A stretch of DNA of 64,000 nt from Marinisporobacter balticus (GTDB lineage: Bacteria > Bacillota > Clostridia > Peptostreptococcales > Thermotaleaceae), in assembly GCF_004345705.1 (NCBI RefSeq), contig NZ_SLWV01000001.1, positions 186,001 to 250,000 on the forward strand, written 5' to 3'. The translations under genes and the position numbers were made by a program. The notes beneath the pieces were generated by a model that was given only the letters and a program-made list of their open reading frames with translations, was not told where the DNA came from and did no database searches. Below are positions 34,483 to 42,694 of this stretch, one piece after another; the first letter of the stretch is position 1, and the number at the start of each line of letters is the position of its first letter.

Positions 34483-35085
34483 TTAATTTTGTGTTGCTTT
34501 TCTAGCTTGCACATAGTTTAAAAGCGCTAATAATAATCCTAAAGCAAGAAAAGCTCCTGGAGGAAGAATCATTATTAAAGCTGGTTGGAAAGATGCGCCA
34601 AATAAAACTTTACCAAATATTGCACCTGCTCCTAGTATTTCTCGAACACTTCCTAATATAGTAAGTGCAATGGTAAATCCTAATCCCATTCCAATGCCAT
34701 CTACTGCAGATGCTACTACAGAATTTTTTGATGCAAAAGCTTCTGCTCTTCCTAAAATAACACAGTTAACAACAATAAGTGGAATGAATAAACCTAATTG
34801 ACTGTCAAGTGCAGGCAAATACGCTTTTAGTAGCATTCCTACAACTGTAACAAATGTTGCAATGACAACAACAAATGCTGGTATACGGATTTTACTTGGT
34901 ATCACCTTTTTAAGTAGTGAAATTGCCGTATTTGATCCTATTAAAACTGCTGTTGTTGCAAGCCCCATACCTATTCCATTAACTGCTGATGTTGTAACCG
35001 CAAGAGTTGGACACATGCCAAGCATTTGTATAAAAATCGGGTTTTCAAATAAAATTCCCGCCATAAAGATTTTTCCTAACTTCAT
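34483..35085 (-). CDS. rnfE: Rnf complex membrane subunit RnfE
   Basis: The RnfA paralogue. ENPIFIQMLGMCPTLAVTTS and VNCVILGRAEAFA hold the matching cysteines. About six membrane segments in 200 residues. GGAGGTGA precedes the ATG; 15 bases separate it from rnfA. Confidence 0.96.
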   Translation of the reverse strand: MKLGKIFMAGILFENPIFIQMLGMCPTLAVTTSAVNGIGMGLATTAVLIGSNTAISLLKKVIPSKIRIPAFVVVIATFVTVVGMLLKAYLPALDSQLGLFIPLIVVNCVILGRAEAFASKNSVVASAVDGIGMGLGFTIALTILGSVREILGAGAIFGKVLFGASFQPALIMILPPGAFLALGLLLALLNYVQARKATQN

Positions 35086-35101
35086 TTTGTCACCTCCAAA
35101 A

Positions 35102-35662
35102 CTATTTTAACTTCTCGTTAAATAATTTAATTGCACTATTTACACCTTTTGTTACCGCTTTTGAAGTAATCGTTGCTCCTGAAATAGCCATAACCTCATT
35201 ATCTTTTAGTTCTCCTGATTTAATAACTTCTACTTCCTTATCAACGCTTTTTCCATTATATTGATCCTTGAATTCTCCTGATGCTTTCGCCCCAAGTCCT
35301 GGTGTTTCATTATGACTTCCTATGTTTACACCACTAATCGCATTGTCCATAGTAATACCAATCATTACTTCAACTTCTCCGCCATATCCACCCGGATTTG
35401 TCTTGATTGTATAACCTACTGTTTCACCATCTTTGACACCTTTAAATACTTCTAGAATATTTTCATATCCTTCATATTGCCCTTTATCTACTTCTTCAAA
35501 TTCAGCAGCATCTGGAAGTACTGTTTGGCGCGCTGTGATATTTGCTTGCATCATTTGCGCTTCAATAGGAGCTTTTGTAATATCATTTGTATATCCAAGT
35601 ATAGTAGCTGCTACAGCTGCTATAATAAATAGAATGATTCCTAATTTTCCTATCTCTTTCAT
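35102..35662 (-). CDS. rnfG: Rnf complex flavoprotein subunit RnfG
   Basis: An FMN-binding subunit on the outer side of the membrane. One N-terminal membrane segment (about 6-23) precedes an FMN-binding domain. The flavinylation motif S161-G-A-T164 is intact, the site modified by ApbE. The conserved GSHNETPGLGAKA is present. GGGGAGGTG precedes the ATG. It directly abuts rnfD. Confidence 0.96.
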   Translation of the reverse strand: MKEIGKLGIILFIIAAVAATILGYTNDITKAPIEAQMMQANITARQTVLPDAAEFEEVDKGQYEGYENILEVFKGVKDGETVGYTIKTNPGGYGGEVEVMIGITMDNAISGVNIGSHNETPGLGAKASGEFKDQYNGKSVDKEVEVIKSGELKDNEVMAISGATITSKAVTKGVNSAIKLFNEKLK

Positions 35663-35663
35663 T

Positions 35664-36599
35664 TTACTTCACCTCCCCAAATACTCTTGGGCTCGTATAC
35701 TTATCAATAAGTGGTGCAGCCACATTCATTAGTAATATTGAATAAGAAACACCTTCTGGATATCCGCCAAATTTTCTAATCACTGCCGTTAATATCCCAC
35801 ATCCTAATGCAAAGATCATTTGCCCTTTTGCTGATACAGGTGATGAAGCATAATCTGTTGCCATGTATATTGCCCCAATCATTAATCCTCCTGCAAATAC
35901 TTGGCTAATCATAAAGTTAAAATCAAATCCACCAAATATGAACATGAGTACTGCAACTGTTCCAATGTAAATTACAGGTATTCTTGGTGTAATTACACCT
36001 CTATAGACAAGATAAATGCCTCCAATAATTAAAAGCAATGCAGAAGTTTCACCAATACATCCTCCAATATTTCCAACTATCAAATCTGCAATAGAAGGCA
36101 ACTCGCCCGCAGCTTCTCCACCCATGATTGCTAGTGGTGTTGCTGTACTCACAGCATCTACTCCTGGTTTTACCCAAGCTGTCATTTGTACTGGCCATGA
36201 AGCGAGTAGCATCGCACGTGCTGCTAATGCTGGATTCATAAAGTTATGTCCGAGTCCTCCAAATACTTGTTTTACAATAGCAATTGCAAAGATTGATCCA
36301 ATTACTGGAATCCACATAGGTGCACTTGCTGGTATATTAAAGGCTAATAATAATCCTGTAACTACCGCACTCCAGTCATTAATTGTAACCGTTTTTTTAC
36401 ACATCTTTTGTATGACTGCTTCTGTTACTACTGCTGCAATAACTGCAGCTAAAATCACTTTCACTGCACCCATTCTAAAAAAATATATACCTGCTAATGT
36501 TGCAGGCATTAGCGCAATTACAACATCTCTCATTATTCTATTAACTGATTCATCTGCCCTTATGTGGGGAGACGAAGATACAATAAGTCTATTATCCAT
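35664..36599 (-). CDS. rnfD: Rnf complex membrane flavoprotein subunit RnfD
   Basis: A membrane subunit with about nine segments and covalently bound FMN. The flavinylation motif STATPL is at residues 151-156, and GGLGHNFMNPALAARAM is a family signature. The ATG at 36599 follows GGGAGGG at nine bases; six codons upstream are open but overlap the rnfC stop. 311 residues is normal. Confidence 0.96.
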   Translation of the reverse strand: MDNRLIVSSSPHIRADESVNRIMRDVVIALMPATLAGIYFFRMGAVKVILAAVIAAVVTEAVIQKMCKKTVTINDWSAVVTGLLLAFNIPASAPMWIPVIGSIFAIAIVKQVFGGLGHNFMNPALAARAMLLASWPVQMTAWVKPGVDAVSTATPLAIMGGEAAGELPSIADLIVGNIGGCIGETSALLLIIGGIYLVYRGVITPRIPVIYIGTVAVLMFIFGGFDFNFMISQVFAGGLMIGAIYMATDYASSPVSAKGQMIFALGCGILTAVIRKFGGYPEGVSYSILLMNVAAPLIDKYTSPRVFGEVK

Positions 36600-36616
36600 A
36601 TTCTCATTCCCTCCCA

Positions 36617-37945
36617 TTACTTAGTCTTTCTTTTTTTTGCAACAATTTCGCGCTTAGATACTCTAATTGATTGGAGTAGTGGTCTCTTGGAAGGACAGAT
36701 AAACGAACAAGAACCACATTCTATACAGTCAAGTGCATGGTATTTCTCCGCTGTATCATGCATATCATTTAAAGAGTACGCACTAATATATAAGGGTTGT
36801 AAGAAAGCTGGGCAAATTTCAACACATTTACCACATCTTATACAGGCCTTCGTTTCAGGAAGCTTCGCTTCTTCTGGTGTGAAAACAAGTATTCCCGATG
36901 TACCTTTTATTGCTTGAAGTTCATCTGTATATTGCGCAAGTCCCATCATTGGTCCACCCATGATAATTTTGCCAATATTTCCATTGTATCCACCACATTG
37001 CTCAATAATTTCTTTTGTAGGTGTTCCTACCTTGATTAATAGGTTCTTAGGTTCTTTAATGCCTTTTCCTGTAACTGTACAAATTCTTTCTATTAAAGGC
37101 ATTCCTGTTTTAATAGCATTGCTAATTGCTGAAGCTGTTGCAACATTGTTTACAATAACACCCGCAGCAGATGGCAGTCCTCCTGATGGAACTTCTCTCT
37201 TTGTACAAGCATAAATTAATTGTTTTTCAGCCCCTTGAGGATATTTCGTTTGAAGTCCTACTACTTCTATCGTACTTTCTTTTTGTGCTGCTTTTAGCAT
37301 ACTTTCGATGGCATCAGGCTTATTGTTTTCTATTCCAATATACGCTTTTGAAACATTTACAACTTTCATCATTGCTTTTAATCCATAAATAATACTCTCT
37401 GGATCTTCTAACATGAGTCTATGGTCAGCTGTTAAATATGGTTCACATTCAGCACCATTTAAAATGATCGTATCAATCTTTGCATCTGGTGGTGGAGATA
37501 ATTTTACATGGGTTGGAAAAGTTGCTCCTCCCATACCTACCATACCCGCTTCTTTGATAATCGTAAGAATTTCCTTTCCTGATAGAGATTCTAGATCCCC
37601 CTTAGGTATAACACTTTCATGAATCTCATTGAGTCCATCTGATTCAATCACAATACATTGTGCTTCACCTGCTGGTATTGGTACTTTCATGGTTTTAATT
37701 TGTTTCACAACACCAGAAACACTACTATGAATAGGTGCAGAAACAAAAGCTTTTGCTTCGCCTATCTTTTGTCCTACTTTTACCTTGTCTCCAACTTTTA
37801 CTAGAGCTTCACAAGGTGCTCCGATATGTTGTTGAAGAGATATAGCAACAATACTTGGATCTTTAGCTTTTTCAACTTTTAAATTTTCCGTTGCTTCCTT
37901 ATAATGTGGCGGATGTACCCCACCTCTAAAGGATAAAAAGTTCAT
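36617..37945 (-). CDS. rnfC: Rnf complex NADH-binding subunit RnfC
   Basis: RnfC carries the NAD(H)/flavin site and two [4Fe-4S] clusters. The N-terminal GGVHPPHYKEAT and HIGAPCEALVKVGDKV are typical; the NADH/FMN-binding region contains GMGGATFPTHVKL. The cluster motifs CIRCGKCVEICP and CIECGSCSFICPS are near the end. 442 residues. AAGGGGTGA precedes the ATG. It is first in the operon, about 225 bases after a predicted promoter. Confidence 0.97.
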   Translation of the reverse strand: MNFLSFRGGVHPPHYKEATENLKVEKAKDPSIVAISLQQHIGAPCEALVKVGDKVKVGQKIGEAKAFVSAPIHSSVSGVVKQIKTMKVPIPAGEAQCIVIESDGLNEIHESVIPKGDLESLSGKEILTIIKEAGMVGMGGATFPTHVKLSPPPDAKIDTIILNGAECEPYLTADHRLMLEDPESIIYGLKAMMKVVNVSKAYIGIENNKPDAIESMLKAAQKESTIEVVGLQTKYPQGAEKQLIYACTKREVPSGGLPSAAGVIVNNVATASAISNAIKTGMPLIERICTVTGKGIKEPKNLLIKVGTPTKEIIEQCGGYNGNIGKIIMGGPMMGLAQYTDELQAIKGTSGILVFTPEEAKLPETKACIRCGKCVEICPAFLQPLYISAYSLNDMHDTAEKYHALDCIECGSCSFICPSKRPLLQSIRVSKREIVAKKRKTK

Positions 37946-38172
37946 GTATGTTCACCCCTTATTTAATAAAATTGTTATTTAAATCTGCCCATGCCCATAT
38001 GCAATGATGCTTTTGTTCTTCACTATATTTTTTGTGGTAAAATGTTCATTCTTTTAAATTTTTCTAATGTATACTGTATTATGTGGAAAAATCTAAAATG
38101 TTCCTTGTATTTATTTAATACATCTCCAAAAATATAGGATCATTAAAACAATATTTTCATGCACACAATTAT

Positions 38173-38201
38173 ATATTAACTTTTCTGTCGAGAAAAGTCA
38201 A
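38173..38201 (-). promoter_or_regulatory. Predicted rnf operon promoter with inverted repeat in the spacer
   Basis: On the minus strand TTGACT, 17 bases, TAATAT. The palindrome ACTTTTCT-CGAC-AGAAAAGT (38179-38198) fills the spacer and overlaps the -35 box by three bases, where a bound protein would block RNA polymerase. It does not fit the Rex consensus that I know. Confidence 0.5.
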
Positions 38202-38311
38202 TCTACCTTCATCATATAGATTTAATTCATAATTTATGAAATATAAGGAATTGTGTAGTTTTCTGTGATTTTCCATTCTTAGATATTAAAATTTTTTCCA
38301 TCATTTACGCA

Positions 38312-38344
38312 AAAAATAAAATCGCACTATGCAATTTTATTTTT
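38312..38344 (-). terminator. Terminator after the DRTGG/PHP/ATPase cassette
   Basis: AAAAATAAAAT.GC pairs with GC.ATTTTATTTTT with one mismatch; the T run follows on the minus strand. Confidence 0.7.
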
Positions 38345-38371
38345 AAGAATAAATGAAAACTATTAAATTTT

Positions 38372-38923
38372 TCATTTATTCTCTTTCTTTAGATGCATTA
38401 GCCCTTCTATCAGATAATGTTTTATCCAATCAATAACTTCTGTATTATTTAGTGGTACATCTCCTAATATTTTCTTTACTTCTCTCGTATCAACGACAAA
38501 TTTATGATCATTTAGCCAATGCACATATAAATAATCAATCTTTTCATTTGATATAATCATACTAATGATGGTTTCTGCCATATTTCCTATAGGCGCTCGA
38601 TCAATATGATTTTTTTCAAAACTTGCATATATTTTTGTCCCTTTACCTAAGGCTGAATCTATATAGAACTTACCATTACATCTTTCTGCTGCAGCCTTAA
38701 ACAAAGAGATTCCTAACCCCACCTTTCTCGTTGTCCGTGTCGTTACAAAGGGGTTTGTTACTTTTTGTACTAACTCCTTACTCATGCCTATGCCATTGTC
38801 AATAATTTCTATGGTCATAGCATTCTTTTTTTCATTCTCATCAATCATAATCTTTATAAGAGTAGCTTTAGCTGTAATACTGTTTTGAACAATATCTAAT
38901 ATATGAAGTGATAGTTCTTTCAA
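38372..38923 (-). CDS. GHKL-type ATP-binding protein (histidine-kinase-like ATPase domain)
   Basis: A 183-residue protein made mainly of one HATPase domain: N-box region HILDIVQNSITAKAT, G1 DNGIGM, and G2-like VGLGISLFKAAAE. It lacks a dimerisation/phosphoacceptor domain, so it is not a full kinase. The start is TTG with GGAGGGG upstream. It is last in a cassette DRTGG - ATPase - DRTGG - PHP - ATPase, a set known to precede genes of NAD-linked [FeFe]-hydrogenases in clostridia. Here no hydrogenase gene follows; the next gene is rnfC. Confidence 0.85.
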   Translation of the reverse strand: MKELSLHILDIVQNSITAKATLIKIMIDENEKKNAMTIEIIDNGIGMSKELVQKVTNPFVTTRTTRKVGLGISLFKAAAERCNGKFYIDSALGKGTKIYASFEKNHIDRAPIGNMAETIISMIISNEKIDYLYVHWLNDHKFVVDTREVKKILGDVPLNNTEVIDWIKHYLIEGLMHLKKENK

Positions 38924-38955
38924 TCTTCAACCCCTCCGTTATTGATATTTATATA

Positions 38956-39663
38956 CTATTTTAACGTATCTAAAACACTATCAATGTTTTTTTTCTTTAC
39001 TTCAATAAAATTTTCACGTTCTAGTATATGCCATAAATAATGGGCATCTGAACTTTTAATGATCTTGTACTTGCTTAAATACTTATATTTACGCAAAAAC
39101 TTTTCCACATCACACTTTTTTGACACTTCTAAAATCTTAATGGGCAATTCTTTAGGAATAAAACCTAAATTTGCAATTACACTATAAGCGCTTCTATCTA
39201 TGTGCGCTGGAATCACTGCCCCATTTAAATTATTCATTTCTATAAAGACTTCATTTAATGAAAGGTTTACAGAAGCAATGAGCATTCTACTATTTTCTTT
39301 GATTACTTCATCTTTCTCATTGAAAATCAGCTGTCTCCCAAAAATTTTCGGAATATTTTCCTTTTCTTCTAGTTTGCTATAAACCAATTTTTGAAAAATA
39401 TTTGCGCATTCTAAATTTTTAAACAAGCAAATCAAATGCACTTCTTCCTTTGTTTGAATTTCCATACCAGGTATGACAAGAATATTTTTATTTTGTGCCA
39501 CTTGCATACAAGCTTTACAATTTTCCACACTATTATGATCCGTAATCGCTATGGCATCTAATCCTTTTAATACACTCATATTGACAATATTGTTTGGTGT
39601 CATATCATTATCTCCACAAGGCGATAAAGCTGTATGAATATGGAAATCTACGGCTATTTGCAT
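38956..39663 (-). CDS. PHP-domain metal-dependent phosphoesterase-like protein
   Basis: The PHP metal site is visible: DFHIHT near the N-terminus, AITDHNS (about 40-46), IPGMEI and the later SSDAHYLWH. 235 residues. The substrate is unknown. It overlaps closely with the DRTGG gene upstream (3 bases apart), so it is part of the cassette. The ribosome site is weak, which points to translational coupling. Confidence 0.88.
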   Translation of the reverse strand: MQIAVDFHIHTALSPCGDNDMTPNNIVNMSVLKGLDAIAITDHNSVENCKACMQVAQNKNILVIPGMEIQTKEEVHLICLFKNLECANIFQKLVYSKLEEKENIPKIFGRQLIFNEKDEVIKENSRMLIASVNLSLNEVFIEMNNLNGAVIPAHIDRSAYSVIANLGFIPKELPIKILEVSKKCDVEKFLRKYKYLSKYKIIKSSDAHYLWHILERENFIEVKKKNIDSVLDTLK

Positions 39664-39666
39664 ATT

Positions 39667-39999
39667 CTATAATCCCAGTTGCTTCATTTTACAAAATATT
39701 TCATAACTATTTAAATCTGTACTCAAAATAAAAATATTTTCTTCATTGGCTTTATCAATTGTTTCCTTTTCCACTGGGATAGACTCTGGTATAATAATAC
39801 AACTAATCTCTAGTAAACTTGCAACGGCTACAATATTCATATGCGTTTGAACCGTAATCCAAGCATCCCCCTCTTTAGCACGCGCCATGACCCAGCTTAA
39901 TAAATCACAACAATATACGCCTTTGATTTTTCTGGAAATTAAAGGATCACTTGTTATTAATTTAAAGTTTGCTTTTTTAACTAAATCCATCACTTGCAT
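39667..39999 (-). CDS. DRTGG-like domain protein (second copy)
   Basis: A 110-residue single-domain protein. GVYCCDLLSWVMARAKEGDAW and VAVASLLEISCIIIPES are typical of the DRTGG-type domain, found in some CBS-regulated enzymes and in hydrogenase-linked cassettes. It resembles the protein encoded at 40442-40816. The ligand is unknown. GGAGGG precedes the ATG. Confidence 0.8.
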   Translation of the reverse strand: MQVMDLVKKANFKLITSDPLISRKIKGVYCCDLLSWVMARAKEGDAWITVQTHMNIVAVASLLEISCIIIPESIPVEKETIDKANEENIFILSTDLNSYEIFCKMKQLGL

Positions 40000-40014
40000 T
40001 CTTTTCCCTCCTAC

Positions 40015-40452
40015 TTATATATAGATTTTTATTTCAAGAACTGTAAATTCACCTGATTTTGACTGCAGATCAAATTCATCGCTATATCTTTTCATATTTG
40101 GAAGTCCCATGCCTGCACCAAATCCTAACTCTCTCACTTTGTTAGAAGCAGTAGAGAATCCTTCTTCCATTGCACGATCAATGCTTTTAATACCCGGTCC
40201 TCGATCCTTAGCAATTATTTGTATATCATGAGGACTAATAAATACAGTTATTTTTCCACCATCTGAATGAATTACAATATTCATTTCTGCTTCATAAGTA
40301 ACAATGGCCACTTTTTTTATGGTTTTTGAATCTATACCTAATTGCCTAAGAATCTTTTTAATATTGCTTGATGCTTCCCCAGCTCTAGAAAAGTCATCTT
40401 TTATGATCTCATATTCTAATTTTATGCTATTTTTCCCTTGTTCATTGTCCAT
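40015..40452 (-). CDS. RsbW-like GHKL ATPase (anti-sigma-factor type)
   Basis: A 145-residue stand-alone HATPase domain: N-box VTYEAEMNIVIHS, G1 AKDRGPGI, G2 GFGAGMGLPNMKRYSD. The size and motifs are those of serine-kinase anti-sigma factors such as RsbW/SpoIIAB, but no sigma factor or anti-anti-sigma gene is near. It overlaps the upstream DRTGG gene by 11 bases. GGAGGAG lies upstream of the ATG. Its target is not known. Confidence 0.87.
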   Translation of the reverse strand: MDNEQGKNSIKLEYEIIKDDFSRAGEASSNIKKILRQLGIDSKTIKKVAIVTYEAEMNIVIHSDGGKITVFISPHDIQIIAKDRGPGIKSIDRAMEEGFSTASNKVRELGFGAGMGLPNMKRYSDEFDLQSKSGEFTVLEIKIYI

Positions 40453-40816
40453 ATGATTCGTTCTCCTCCTTGTTAAAAATCCCTTTAAGTCCTTTCATAT
40501 ACAATATACCACACGCTGTATATAGCGTATGATTTGTACAAAGTAATATCATGTTATTTTTATTTGCTAGATCAACCACTGCTTTATTAGGTTTTTTTCC
40601 TCTCACAAAAACAATTGCATTAATGTCTATCATCTCTGCCGTTCGAATTACCTGTGGATTTGTAAGGCCTGTTAGTAAGAGTGTTTTCTCGTTAATAAAA
40701 GCTAGCACATCACTCATCAGATCACACCCAAAAGCCGTATTTACTTCTGAATTTAATGATTCCTGTCCCGTTAGGCATTTTGCATCTAGCCAATTCATTA
40801 TCTCTATAATTTTCAT
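40442..40816 (-). CDS. DRTGG-like domain protein (first copy)
   Basis: A 124-residue protein with TAFGCDLMSDVLAFINEKTLLLTG and a central MIDINAIVFVRGKKPN strand-turn region. It is a paralogue of 39667-39999. The ATG at 40816 has GAGGAGGAT upstream, starting right after the SPOR gene's TGA, so translation of the cassette is coupled to that gene. Confidence 0.82.
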   Translation of the reverse strand: MKIIEIMNWLDAKCLTGQESLNSEVNTAFGCDLMSDVLAFINEKTLLLTGLTNPQVIRTAEMIDINAIVFVRGKKPNKAVVDLANKNNMILLCTNHTLYTACGILYMKGLKGIFNKEENESYGQ

Positions 40817-40827
40817 CCGAATCCTCC

Positions 40828-41709
40828 TCAATATTCATTATTTGTTACGAAATCTGAATATTGGTACAACCCTTTCATCAATGTATTTTGTATTGTCATA
40901 CATGATTTTGTATCATTCTTCAGACCATCTTGCAATCCTTGTATAAAATCATCTACTAATTTTACAAATGCATGGTATATCGCTTCAATATGTTTTGTTG
41001 GTTTCTCTTTTTTTAATTTATCTTTCATATCTTCTAAATCATCAATCTGTTTTTGAATCAAAATATGAATAGGCTTTTCTTTTGATCTTATGATGCTTTC
41101 AGATACGTCCTTAAAGATTTCAATAAGTCGTTTATTTTGACTTTCTAGTAGCATACTACACTGCGCATCTGCTTCAGCATATTTAATTGTTTTTATCGGA
41201 ACACTTCTTGTCGTTACAAAAGCTCCCTCATATTCTTGTTTCACATTCCTAATAAATGGTTCTATGCTTTCTCTATCTAACATTGAAATCGTCATTACTT
41301 TATACCTCTCATTATACCAAATATAAGCCCCCATTTCTTTGGATTTTAATTCATCTACCAACACTTGTGCATTCTCTTTTGTGGAAAAGCTTCCTACTTG
41401 CATACTAAATATGTCAAGTCCCTTGATCTCAAATGCACTCAGATATGTTTCTTTTTCATTGGTAGGTTGTATATTTTCACTATTAGGCTGTATATTTTCA
41501 TCTGGCTTAACTACTTCCCTAGGGATCTCGTTGAAAGTATTTTCTTTTATTTCTACACTATTTTTAGAAAGAATGGGCTTAATAACATATTTTGTACCTA
41601 AATATCCTAATAAAATCGATATACTTGGCAATAGTATTAAAAATATAATAATAAAACTTAATTTTTTCCCCTTACTTTCTTTTCTAACTTTTGATCTTGA
41701 TTGCCGCAT
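40828..41709 (-). CDS. SPOR-domain membrane protein
   Basis: A bitopic protein: basic cytoplasmic start, one membrane segment (about 18-40), then a linker and a SPOR domain (about 95-175: FSMQVGSFSTKENAQVLVDEL, ...YKVMTISML), followed by a helical C-terminal region without a known domain. SPOR domains bind denuded septal or spore-related peptidoglycan. The ATG at 41709 follows GGGGAGG; the open frame upstream is not used. It heads the DRTGG cassette, which is unusual for a wall-binding protein. Confidence 0.87.
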   Translation of the reverse strand: MRQSRSKVRKESKGKKLSFIIIFLILLPSISILLGYLGTKYVIKPILSKNSVEIKENTFNEIPREVVKPDENIQPNSENIQPTNEKETYLSAFEIKGLDIFSMQVGSFSTKENAQVLVDELKSKEMGAYIWYNERYKVMTISMLDRESIEPFIRNVKQEYEGAFVTTRSVPIKTIKYAEADAQCSMLLESQNKRLIEIFKDVSESIIRSKEKPIHILIQKQIDDLEDMKDKLKKEKPTKHIEAIYHAFVKLVDDFIQGLQDGLKNDTKSCMTIQNTLMKGLYQYSDFVTNNEY

Positions 41710-42015
41710 TCCTATACCTCCCCTAAAATATATCCTTTCCATCCATTTCAAAAGCGCTCTCTTCCTATATAAATTTTCTTCTATATTTTATTTTCTACAG
41801 TCCTATCATTTTTTCCTTCTTTATCTATGTGGGTTAATTTTTTTATAGATTAAGAAAACAACTTGCAAAATTAGTAAACTTATTTTTTAATTATGCCTTA
41901 ATATATTATTTCACTATTTTTTTCTAAATAATTACATTATCGCCACTAAAGAAATGTGTAAATACATCCGATACATACTGTAGTTTGATAAATCATACTA
42001 AAAGGAGTCCTTATC
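41710..42015. other. Divergent intergenic region with a possible sigma-D-like promoter
   Basis: No gene. TAAA (41947-41950), 17 bases and CCGATA (41968-41973) face the lytic transglycosylase gene. The sigma-28 consensus has the spacing one base shorter, so the match is imperfect. Confidence 0.3.
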
Positions 42016-42567
42016 ATGCGTAATAATCCTGTCCAAAAAATATTTGATCAAAAAATAGCCGAAATACAAAGTCGACTACCCGTCAACTTAAACTTTGTAA
42101 AAAATCATACTTCCACAAATTTTGAAGACATTTTAAATGAAAGTATTGGTAATGAAGCATACGAAAATATTTCTCATGAAAGTTATAATTCTATTATCGA
42201 ATCCGCTTCTAAAAAATATAATGTTGATGAAAATCTAATCAAAGCAGTCATCCATGCAGAATCAGGGTTTAATAAAAATGCCCAATCAAAGGTTGGTGCA
42301 CAAGGTCTAATGCAATTAATGCCTCAAACAGCCAAAACACTTGGTGTGACAAACCCTTTGAATCCTTCTCAAAACATTTATGGCGGTACAAAATACCTTC
42401 GTGATCTATTATCAAAATATGATGGGAATACGAAGCTTGCTTTAGCGGCTTACAATGCTGGTCCTAGTAATGTAGCTAAGTATAACGGAATTCCTCCTTT
42501 TGCTGAAACAAAGAACTATGTTAATAAAGTGCTTCATTCAAAAGAAATCTATGAAGATACAAAGTAA
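42016..42567 (+). CDS. Lytic transglycosylase (SLT domain), no signal peptide
   Basis: A 183-residue protein with a C-terminal SLT domain: catalytic Glu82 in VIHAESGFN, then GAQGLMQLMPQTA and LALAAYNAGPSNV. The N-terminal 60 residues are hydrophilic and show no signal peptide, as in wall hydrolases exported by the flagellar or another special route, or released on lysis. AAAGGAG precedes the ATG. It is alone on the plus strand. Confidence 0.92.
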   Translation: MRNNPVQKIFDQKIAEIQSRLPVNLNFVKNHTSTNFEDILNESIGNEAYENISHESYNSIIESASKKYNVDENLIKAVIHAESGFNKNAQSKVGAQGLMQLMPQTAKTLGVTNPLNPSQNIYGGTKYLRDLLSKYDGNTKLALAAYNAGPSNVAKYNGIPPFAETKNYVNKVLHSKEIYEDTK

Positions 42568-42660
42568 AATTCTCTTATTGCTATCGCAACAGCTCATTTC
42601 GCCAACGAAATTATTCACTAACGTTCATAATTTCCATTGCTCAAATTAAAAAAGTGATTT

Positions 42661-42694
42661 AAAACCCCTACTATAAAATAGTAGGGGTTTTTTT
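42661..42694. terminator. Terminator between convergent lytic transglycosylase and NlpC/P60 genes
   Basis: A perfect stem CCCCTACTAT/ATAGTAGGGG flanked by A and T runs; it serves both directions. Confidence 0.85.

Larger units (their letters stand above)
37946..38371. other. 426-bp region between the regulatory cassette and rnf
   Basis: No gene was found. It contains the terminator of the upstream cassette (38312-38344), a predicted rnf promoter with an internal inverted repeat (38173-38201), and an AT-rich leader of more than 200 bases before rnfC. I could not assign a structure to the leader. Confidence 0.6.

Noticed and set aside
36016..36624. 202-codon plus-strand frame opposite rnfD
   Set aside because: Antisense shadow of a membrane protein gene with strong family identity on the other strand.
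38150..38201. Rex binding site in the rnf promoter
   Set aside because: Only half of TTGTTAA-N4-TTAACAA can be aligned; the perfect palindrome there is a different sequence.
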